Source: an uncultured Aquimonas sp. (GTDB lineage Bacteria; Pseudomonadota; Gammaproteobacteria; Xanthomonadales; Xanthomonadaceae). Taken from it: a stretch of 10,675 nucleotides of DNA. The notes under the pieces were generated by a model that made no database searches, had not been told where the DNA came from, and saw nothing but the letters and a program-made list of their open reading frames with translations. Location of the stretch: positions 1 to 10,675 of the forward strand of contig NZ_CALART010000045.1 in the NCBI RefSeq assembly GCF_937888285.1, in the 5' to 3' direction. Every line of letters begins with the position of its first letter. Positions within the stretch are counted from its first letter, which is position 1. Positions 6,228 to 10,675 of the stretch are shown piece by piece. Both the position numbers and the translations under genes were made by a program.

Positions 6228-6922
6228 TGCGCCGCTGGCACGTCGAGCGCCACGGCGTGCAGCGCGGCGGCTGGCTGCGCGCGGCGGTGCTGGGCGCGAA
6301 CGACGGGCTGATCTCGACTGCGAGCCTGGTGCTGGGCGTGGCCGCGGCCGGCGGCGAGGCGTCCGCGGTGCTGGTCGCCGGCACCGCGGGCCTGGTGGCC
6401 GGCGCGCTGTCGATGGCGGCCGGCGAGTACATCTCGGTCAGCACCCAGGCCGACATCGAGGGCGCCGATCTCGCGCGCGAACGCCGCGAGCTGGCCGAGA
6501 CGCCCGAGGCCGAACTCGAAGAGCTGGTCGCCCTGCAGCAGGCGCGCGGGTTGCCGCCCGCGCTCGCCCGCGAAGTCGCGATCGCCCTGACCGCGCACGA
6601 CGCGCTGGGCGCGCATGCGCGCGACGAGCTCGGCATCACCGAACAGCAGCGTGCCCGCCCGGTGCAGGCGGCGCTGGCTTCGGCCGCCGCCTTTGCGACT
6701 GGCGCCGGCCTGCCGCTGCTGCTGGTCCTGCTCGCCGCGCCGGCCGCGATGGCCATCGGGGTGCTGGTAGGCAGCCTGATCCTGCTGTGCGCGCTCGGTG
6801 CCCTGGCCGCGTGGGCCGGTGGCGCGCCGGTCCTGCGCGGCGCGCTGCGCGTGCTGTTTTGGGGCGGGCTGGCGATGGCCTGCACCTGGGCGGCGGGGGC
6901 GCTGTTCGGGGCCGTCGGCTGA
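6227..6922 (+). CDS. VIT1/CCC1-family iron/manganese transporter
   Basis: Membrane Fe2+/Mn2+ exporter of the vacuolar iron transporter family, 231 aa. Seen: the N-terminal motif GWLRAAVLGANDGLISTASL with D26 (TM1); LSMAAGEYISVSTQAD with M63 and E67 (TM2), the residues lining the ion path in plant VIT1; a charged metal-binding helical region from about 75 to 140 rich in glutamate (E78, E85, E88, E91, E94, E96, E98, E99) and ending in HARDELGI (130-137); then three hydrophobic segments (about 146-170, 173-197, 205-229). This is the full architecture at typical bacterial length. The ATG at 6227 overlaps the cytochrome b561 stop codon; longer readings to 6038 lie wholly inside the cytochrome gene and are rejected. 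Whether Fe or Mn is carried cannot be told. Downstream, the first repeat palindrome is 48 bp after the stop. Confidence 0.93.
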   Translation: MRRWHVERHGVQRGGWLRAAVLGANDGLISTASLVLGVAAAGGEASAVLVAGTAGLVAGALSMAAGEYISVSTQADIEGADLARERRELAETPEAELEELVALQQARGLPPALAREVAIALTAHDALGAHARDELGITEQQRARPVQAALASAAAFATGAGLPLLLVLLAAPAAMAIGVLVGSLILLCALGALAAWAGGAPVLRGALRVLFWGGLAMACTWAAGALFGAVG

Positions 6923-6964
6923 GTCGGGACGGCGCTCCGCTGGCGGGCTGCGCCCTGCGACTGT

Positions 6965-7067
6965 CATAGGGTGGGCCCGGGCCCACCATGGGCCCCACTC
7001 TCGCCTCGTTCTTGCTTCGTCGCTTGGTGTTTGGAGGCGAAGAGCAAGAGCTTTCGGTCAGCCCTTC
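6965..7067 (+). repeat. Palindrome-headed repeat, copy 1 (truncated)
   Basis: Starts CATAGG and contains GGTGGGCCCGGGCCCACC (6970-6987), a fully self-complementary 18-mer. It is followed by a CACTCTCGCCTCG stretch and then GAGCAAGAGCTTTCGGTCAG (from 7042), both shared with the long copies. After GCCCTTC (to 7067) similarity stops: the GGGCTG half of the next hairpin and the downstream structured module are missing. Its position just after the VIT gene means it may act as a 3' hairpin for that transcript. Confidence 0.8.
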
Positions 7068-7081
7068 CGCGCTCCCAAAGC

Positions 7082-7112
7082 ATGGCCATCCATGGCCATT
7101 CCCGCGTGCGGG
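7082..7112. repeat. Short palindromes between repeat copies 1 and 2
   Basis: The self-complementary octamer ATGGCCAT occurs twice with two bases between (7082-7089 and 7092-7099). It is followed by CCCGCGTGCGGG (7101-7112), a 5-bp hairpin. No coding or regulatory meaning is evident. Confidence 0.5.
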
Positions 7113-7132
7113 CAGCCCGACCTCGGTGCTGT

Positions 7133-7365
7133 CATAGGGTGGGCCCTGGCCCACCATGGCCTTCGCACTCGCCCCGGTGTTGCTTGGGGGTTCTGTCGCT
7201 CTGTCGCTCTGTCGCTTGAATCGCAGAGCAAGAGCTTTCGGTCAGCCCTTCGGGCTGCCCGACCTACTTCTCTTTGCGTGGCCACTGCGCCGCAGGAGCG
7301 GCGCGAACGCCGAAGGCGGCCCCGGAGGGGCGGAGGGCAGGAAGCCCGGAGTCAAGAGAAGTAGG
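7133..7365 (+). repeat. Palindrome-headed repeat, copy 2 (full-length, structured)
   Basis: Head: CATAGG with GGTGGGCCCTGGCCCACC (7138-7155). A variable linker includes CTGTCGCT three times (7193-7216). Then a block (7223-7337) matches 10561-10675 at 111 of 115 positions without gaps (hand comparison). Hairpins seen in order: CAGCCC-TTC-GGGCTG (7243-7257), GCGCCGC-AGGA-GCGGCGC (7287-7304), GCCG-AAGG-CGGC, CCCC-GGA-GGGG, and GGGC-AGGAA-GCCC. CCTACTTCTCTT (7263-7274) pairs exactly with AAGAGAAGTAGG (7354-7365) and would close the whole set. Together with the copy at 10487 it flanks the P-type ATPase in direct orientation. Confidence 0.85.
7193..7216 (+). repeat. Octamer CTGTCGCT x3
   Basis: Three perfect tandem copies of CTGTCGCT inside the linker of the repeat at 7133. 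The corresponding linker of the 10487 copy lacks the triplication, so this is a local slippage expansion. Confidence 0.85.
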
Positions 7366-7392
7366 CAAGAGAAAGGCCACCCCTCGTCCGCG

Positions 7393-7418
7393 CCCTTCGC
7401 GCATCCGTGCGCGAAGGG
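7393..7418. repeat. Strong hairpin, 10-bp stem
   Basis: CCCTTCGCGC (7393-7402), loop ATCCGT, then GCGCGAAGGG (7409-7418); all ten pairs match. No run of T follows on either strand (TTCGCG to the right), so it is not a standard intrinsic terminator. It lies 28 bases after the closing arm of the structured repeat and may be part of the same larger element. Confidence 0.6.
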
Positions 7419-7475
7419 TTCGCGAGAGTCCGTGGGTGTTCGTGGACAGGCCGTCCCTGGCCCGTCACGAACATC

Positions 7476-7493
7476 GGCCGCATCCCTGCGGCC
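7476..7493. repeat. Hairpin, 7-bp stem
   Basis: GGCCGCA (7476-7482), loop TCCC, TGCGGCC (7487-7493). It is followed by GCCCCTGCGGGC, a further short dyad. It sits in noncoding DNA between the structured repeat and the hexanucleotide array; role unknown. Confidence 0.45.
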
Positions 7494-7566
7494 GCCCCTG
7501 CGGGCGGATCCACGAAATCCCGCCGCTCCCCAGGGGCCCCGGGCGGAGCGCGGGCTCCTGCCCGCA

Positions 7567-7674
7567 AGAGCCAGAGCTGAAGCGAGAGCCAGAGCCGAAG
7601 CCCGAACCCGAGCCGGAGCGGAAGCCGGAGCGGAAGCCGAAGCGGAAGCCGAAGCGGAAGCCGAAGCGAGATCC
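7567..7674 (+). repeat. Hexanucleotide array, consensus GAAGCS, about 18 units
   Basis: Eighteen consecutive six-base units. The outer left units are diverged (AGAGCC, AGAGCT, CGAACC, CGAGCC). From 7621 they become regular, alternating GAAGCC and GAAGCG or GGAGCG up to 7668, then AGATCC. The right end runs directly into the palindrome repeat at 7676. Since six is a multiple of three and no unit makes a stop codon, frames on both strands stay open across it, giving low-complexity phantom proteins. Confidence 0.9.
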
Positions 7675-7675
7675 G

Positions 7676-7720
7676 CATAGGGTGGGCCCTGGCCCACCGT
7701 GAGCTTCACTCTCGCCTCGG
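7676..7720 (+). repeat. Palindrome-headed repeat, copy 3 (head only)
   Basis: CATAGG head with GGTGGGCCCTGGCCCACC (7681-7698), then GTGAGCTTCACTCTCGCCTCGG, matching the first 45 bases of the other copies. The linker and structured module are absent. With the inverted copy at 7771-7815 it forms a perfect 25-bp inverted repeat (arms 7674-7698 and 7793-7817). Confidence 0.85.
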
Positions 7721-7770
7721 TCGTCGATTCGAAACGCCTCGTCGCACGCGGAGATCCGCGATGCCATGCA

Positions 7771-7815
7771 CTGGGGCGAGTGTCGAGGTCATGGTGGGCC
7801 AGGGCCCACCCTATG
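7771..7815 (-). repeat. Palindrome-headed repeat, copy 4 (inverted, head only)
   Basis: Reads GGTGGGCCAGGGCCCACC (7793-7810) then CTATG on the plus strand. Its reverse complement starts CATAGG and continues ACCATGACCTCGACACTCGCC, clearly the same head sequence. It is the only copy in opposite orientation, pointing away from the ATPase stop codon. Confidence 0.85.
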
Positions 7816-7860
7816 CGACGGCGGGCTTGCATTGCGCGCGCCTCAACGCGAGCCTTTCCC

Positions 7861-7945
7861 GAATCCCGAATCCCGAATCCCGAATCCCGAATCCCTATTC
7901 CCGATATTCCCGATATTCCCGATATTCCCGATATTCCCGATTCCC
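7861..7945. repeat. Adjacent heptamer and nonamer tandem arrays
   Basis: GAATCCC five times (7861-7895), then TATTCCC, then GATATTCCC four times (7903-7938), then GATTCCC (7939-7945). The nonamer looks like the heptamer with an inserted AT, so one array probably arose from the other. On the minus strand it reads as GGGAATATC and GGGATTC repeats directly after the ATPase stop codon at 7949-7951, leaving three bases between. Short GGGATTC-type arrays are, to my knowledge, common in intergenic DNA of Xanthomonadaceae. Confidence 0.95.
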
Positions 7946-7948
7946 GGC

Positions 7949-10378
7949 TCACGCAGCCCGCGCCCGACCGAGCGGTTGCAGCGCCAGCGCGGCCATGGCG
8001 GCGATGGCACCGAGCGCAATCGCAATCAGCAGCGGCGCGATTGCCGGCGCGGCAGTGCCAAGCACACCGCTCGCCGCTGGCCACAGGGTGAGCGCCAGGC
8101 TGGCGACCGACAGCGCGGCAATCAGGCGGGCGCTGCGGTTGCGGCCGAGGCCACTCAGCACCAGGGCGCTGAAGGTGACGAGTGCGGCCAGCGCCAGCGC
8201 GCGGTGGGCGGAATCGGAGTCGCCTGGGGCGAACCCGCCCGGCAGCGCCTGCGCCAGCAGCACCGCGGCGCAGCCGAAGCCGCCGCCGAGCAGCAGTCGC
8301 CACCAGGCGCCCCCATCGAACATCTGGCCGGCGCGTGTCGGTGCGCCGCCGTCGCCGTCCGCGGCTTCGCGCTGGAAGCCCAGCATCGCACTGGGGTGGA
8401 TGATCAGCTCCAGCCAGACGATGTGGATGGGCAGGAACAGCAGCGGCCCGCCGAAGGCCGGCACCAGGGCCGCGCTGAGCACGAAGGGCAGGTGCACCAG
8501 CAGCAGGTAGGCGAAGCTGGCGCGCAGGTTGCGGTACAGCGCGCGGCCTTCGGCGATGGCGCCAGCGAGCGTCGCGAAGTCGTCGTCCAGCAGAACGATG
8601 GAGGCCGACTCGCGCGCGGCCTGCGTGCCGCGTTCGCCCATGGCGATGCCGACGTCGGCGGCTTTCAGCGCCGGCACGTCGTTGACGCCATCGCCGGTCA
8701 CCGCCACCGCCGCGCCTGAAGCCTGCAGCGCCTGCACCAGCGCCAGCTTCTGCTTCGGCTGCGCGCGCGCGACCACATCGGCCTGCGCCAGGGCCTCGGC
8801 GCTGATGTTGTCATCGAGGCTCACCACCCGCGGCGGGCCTGCGCACAGGCCGGCTTCGATGGCGATGGCGGCGGCGGTAGCCGGATGGTCGCCGGTCAGC
8901 ATCACCACCCGCAGGCCCTGGGCGCGGCAGCGCGCGACAGCGTCCGCCACGCCGGACCGCAGCGGATCGCCGAAGCCGAGCAGGCCGAGCATCCGAAAGC
9001 CCGCGTCCGGTTCGACGTCTGCCGCGCCGTTGCCGCCGATCGCGCGCTCGGCCAGACCGAGCACCTTGAGCCCGCGCGCGGCCAGCGCCTGCGCTTCGGC
9101 CTGCCAGTGCGCGGCTTCGCTCGCCTCGATCGAGCAGGAACGCAGCACGGTTTCCGGCGCGCCCTTCATGCGCGCAATCGCGGCCTCGCCGTCGATCAGC
9201 AGCAGCGTTTCGCGACGGCGGTCCTCGGTGAAGGGAAAGCGCTGCCGCACCGCCAATGCGGGTGCTGAAGCCGCGGCCTCGCGCAGGCAGACATCCAGCG
9301 GGTCGGTGCTGTCGATGGCCACCGACTGCGCCGCGCGCATGGCCAGGTCCTCCGCCGAAAGATCTGCCGCGGGCCGCAGCTCGCGCAGGCGCAGCCGGCC
9401 TTCGGTCAGCGTGCCGGTCTTGTCGGTGCAGAGCACGCTGACCCGGCCGATGTCCTCGACCGCCACCGCGCGCCGCACCAGCGCATTGCGCCGCGCCAGC
9501 CGGAACACGCCGACGCCGAGGAACAGGCTCAGCACCACCGGAAACTCCTCGGGCAGGGCGGCAATCGCGAGCGTCAGCCCGCTCAGCACGGCATCCAGCC
9601 AGCCCTGGCCCTGCCACAGGCGCACCGCGGCCAGCAGCAGGCACAGCGCCAGTGCGATCCACACCAGCTGCAGCACCAGCCGCCCCACGGCCTGCTGCAG
9701 CGGCGTGCGCGGCTGCGGCGCGGTCACCGCCAGCCGCACCAGTTCGCCGTAGCGGCTGTCGCCGCCGGTGCCGAGCACCTGCAGCTCGCCGCGGCCGGCG
9801 AGCACGCGGGTGCCGGCGAAGCCCCAGTGATCGGACGCGAACATCGCGCCCTCGGCGACCTGTTTGCGCACCGGCACCGATTCGCCGCTCAGGCTGGACT
9901 CGTCGACCTGCAGCGCCTCGGCCACCTGCCACAGTCCATCGGCGGGAATCGCCGCACCGCTGCCCACACGCACGCGATCGCCGGGCACCAGCTCGGCCAC
10001 CGCGATCATTCGCCACTCGCCATCACGCAGGACCTCGGCTTCGCTGGCGAGCCGACTGGCCAGCGCCGCGGTCGACAGCCGCGTGCGCCGGTGCAGGAAG
10101 GCATCCATGCCCAGCAGGGGCAGGATCGCGAGCAGCAGCACCGCGGCCTCGACGGTCTCGCCGGTGGCGAAGAACAGCGCGCTCACCGCCAGCAGGAACC
10201 ACAGCATCGGATCGCCGGCGGCGTCGCGCAGGGCATGCCAGAAGCGATGCCGCGGCGGCTCGACGATGCGGTTGTCGCCGTAGCGGGCGCGCAGGGATTC
10301 GACGTCCGACGCGGAGAGACCGGTCTCGACGTTGGGCAGGGTGGACAGTCGATCGAGCAGGTCGCTGGGCGTGGGCAT
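7949..10378 (-). CDS. Cation-translocating P-type ATPase, PEEFP subgroup
   Basis: Inner-membrane ion pump driven by ATP, 809 aa, complete. Seen in order: an N-terminal cation-ATPase domain (about 1-50), M1-M2 (about 57-95), an actuator domain with DESSLSGES (E166; SGES in place of the usual TGES), M3-M4 (about 232-292) with the ion-site motif PEEFP (276-280), phosphorylation site CTDKTGTLTEG (Asp319), KGAPE (405-409) in the nucleotide domain, MLTGDHPA (494-500), and GDGVND (562-567). The C-terminal membrane half (about 620-800) has M6 reading IVWLELIIHPSAMLGF. The overall order is that of P2-type pumps, but PEEFP replaces SERCA PEGLP, and M6 has E657 and H661-P662 where SERCA has its NxxTD residues. 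The ion is therefore not assignable; there is no N-terminal heavy-metal domain or CPx motif. The ATG at 10378 lacks a clear ribosome site. An upstream in-frame ATG at 10522 lies inside a repeat and is rejected. Confidence 0.93.
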   Translation of the reverse strand: MPTPSDLLDRLSTLPNVETGLSASDVESLRARYGDNRIVEPPRHRFWHALRDAAGDPMLWFLLAVSALFFATGETVEAAVLLLAILPLLGMDAFLHRRTRLSTAALASRLASEAEVLRDGEWRMIAVAELVPGDRVRVGSGAAIPADGLWQVAEALQVDESSLSGESVPVRKQVAEGAMFASDHWGFAGTRVLAGRGELQVLGTGGDSRYGELVRLAVTAPQPRTPLQQAVGRLVLQLVWIALALCLLLAAVRLWQGQGWLDAVLSGLTLAIAALPEEFPVVLSLFLGVGVFRLARRNALVRRAVAVEDIGRVSVLCTDKTGTLTEGRLRLRELRPAADLSAEDLAMRAAQSVAIDSTDPLDVCLREAAASAPALAVRQRFPFTEDRRRETLLLIDGEAAIARMKGAPETVLRSCSIEASEAAHWQAEAQALAARGLKVLGLAERAIGGNGAADVEPDAGFRMLGLLGFGDPLRSGVADAVARCRAQGLRVVMLTGDHPATAAAIAIEAGLCAGPPRVVSLDDNISAEALAQADVVARAQPKQKLALVQALQASGAAVAVTGDGVNDVPALKAADVGIAMGERGTQAARESASIVLLDDDFATLAGAIAEGRALYRNLRASFAYLLLVHLPFVLSAALVPAFGGPLLFLPIHIVWLELIIHPSAMLGFQREAADGDGGAPTRAGQMFDGGAWWRLLLGGGFGCAAVLLAQALPGGFAPGDSDSAHRALALAALVTFSALVLSGLGRNRSARLIAALSVASLALTLWPAASGVLGTAAPAIAPLLIAIALGAIAAMAALALQPLGRARAA

Positions 10379-10385
10379 GTCGTGT

Positions 10386-10405
10386 ATCCGCAGTCTGCGG
10401 CGGAT
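10386..10405. promoter_or_regulatory. Overlapping dyads just upstream of the ATPase start
   Basis: CCGCAG-T-CTGCGG (10388-10400) and the alternative pairing ATCCGC (10386-10391) with GCGGAT (10400-10405) overlap and exclude each other. They lie 8 to 27 bases before the ATPase start codon, where the ribosome site would be. They could be an operator or a small leader hairpin affecting translation. Short dyads arise easily in GC-rich DNA, so this is weak. Confidence 0.25.
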
Positions 10406-10486
10406 GCTCGCATGCGCGGGTGCGGCGGGTTTGATCGCAGCCGTCGAGGCGTCGTGCGCTGGCGCCGCGCTCGCGCGCAGCGACCG

Positions 10487-10675
10487 CATAGGGTGGGCCC
10501 TGGCCCACCGTGGGCTTCGCACTCGCCCCGGTCCTGCTTCGTCGCTCCGTTGCTGGAAGCGCAGAGCAAGAGCTTTCGGCCAGCCCTTCGGGCTGCCCGA
10601 CCTACCTTTCTTTGCGTGGTCACTGCGCCGCAGGAGCGGCGCGAACGCCGAAGGCGGCCCCGGAGGGGCGGAGGG
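10487..10675 (+). repeat. Palindrome-headed repeat, copy 5 (cut by window end)
   Basis: CATAGG with GGTGGGCCCTGGCCCACC (10492-10509), then CTTCGCACTCGCCCCGG as in copy 2, a shorter linker, and a block 10561-10675 that matches 7223-7337 at 111 of 115 positions. The same hairpins are present: CAGCCC-TTC-GGGCTG at 10581-10595 and GCGCCGC-AGGA-GCGGCGC from 10625. The left closing arm is changed to CCTACCTTTCTT. Its partner arm would lie beyond the window. It sits upstream of the ATPase gene, 109 bp from its start codon. Confidence 0.9.

Larger units (their letters stand above)
6923..7948. other. Repeat-rich noncoding region between convergent genes
   Basis: About 1 kb without a supported gene, between the 3' ends of the VIT gene and the P-type ATPase. 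It holds four palindrome-headed repeat copies (6965, 7133, 7676 and an inverted one ending 7815), an octamer triplet, several hairpins, a hexanucleotide array (7567-7674) and a heptamer/nonamer array (7861-7945). Several frames stay open here because the arrays have unit lengths divisible by three or high GC. Their translations are simple repeats (AEAEAE, KPKRKP, SASASA, RDSGFGI) and match no family I recognise. I see no T-tract terminator. Confidence 0.8.

Noticed and set aside
6970..6987. Perfect GGTGGGCCCGGGCCCACC palindrome as an intrinsic terminator of the VIT gene.
   Set aside because: No T-tract follows and the same palindrome recurs as part of a repeat family, so I list it as a repeat; it may still affect the 3' end.
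7861..7945. Possible CRISPR-like array.
   Set aside because: Units of 7 and 9 bases in direct tandem with no spacers, and no cas genes.
7156..8303. Several open frames on both strands through the noncoding region, giving AEAEAE-, SASASA- or RDSGFGI-type proteins.
   Set aside because: They are open because of the hexamer array and the nearby tandem repeats; they also start inside palindromic repeats and end inside unrelated genes. No support for translation.
8529..9752. Plus-strand open frame opposite the P-type ATPase (about 400 codons).
   Set aside because: Serine/arginine-rich translation without motifs. The minus strand has every P-type ATPase motif in order.
10379..10522. N-terminal extension of the ATPase to an ATG at 10522.
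   Set aside because: The added 48 residues come partly from the palindrome repeat and do not resemble the start of the family; the ATG at 10378 gives the expected N-terminus.

Overview
The window is GC-rich double-stranded bacterial DNA; by eye roughly 70 % GC, not counted. It most likely comes from a gammaproteobacterium of the Xanthomonadaceae/Lysobacteraceae group. The reasons are the codon bias of all genes, the gene families, and the noncoding DNA: short GGGATTC-type tandem arrays and a GGTGGGCC-palindrome repeat family of a kind I associate with that group. The species cannot be named from the sequence alone. There is no rRNA, tRNA, transposase, integrase or CRISPR array.

Left part (52-4804): a sensor histidine kinase on the minus strand diverges from a tightly overlapping three-gene operon on the plus strand. 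The operon encodes an ArnT-like (GT-C, GT83) membrane glycosyltransferase, a DPM1/ArnC-like GT2 glycosyltransferase, and a membrane protein with two LAB_N (lipid A biosynthesis N-terminal) repeats. Together they look like a minimal cassette that charges a polyprenyl phosphate with a sugar, may move it across the inner membrane, and transfers it to an envelope acceptor such as lipid A. The kinase carries two ExxE motifs in its sensor region, as in the metal-sensing kinases PmrB and ColS. The shared intergenic region has a CTTAAC-N5-ACTAAC direct repeat resembling an OmpR/PmrA-type box. The kinase may therefore control the operon, but its ATP-binding domain lacks recognisable G1 and G2 boxes.

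Middle part (4783-6922): a DUF1275/YoaK-family membrane protein on the minus strand overlaps the end of the LAB_N gene tail to tail. It diverges from a two-gene operon encoding a cytochrome b561 and a VIT1/CCC1-family Fe/Mn transporter, whose stop and start codons overlap (TGATG). The divergent region contains a perfect inverted repeat with 13-bp arms.

Right part (6923-10675): about 1 kb of noncoding DNA lies between the convergent 3' ends of the VIT gene and a P-type ATPase. It holds four copies of a repeat headed by the GGTGGGCC palindrome, a hexanucleotide array, several hairpins, and a heptamer/nonamer array that ends three bases from the ATPase stop codon. The ATPase (809 aa, PEEFP in M4) belongs to a subgroup whose ion I cannot assign. 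A long repeat copy upstream of it (10487 to the window end) is almost identical to the one downstream (7133-7365), so the gene lies between direct repeats about 3.35 kb apart.

I see no obviously new defence or mobile system. The most notable items are the kinase/glycosyltransferase/LAB_N locus with its 3-1-3 transporter-like protein, the structured repeat family that makes a testable base-pair covariation prediction just outside the window, and the unassigned ATPase.
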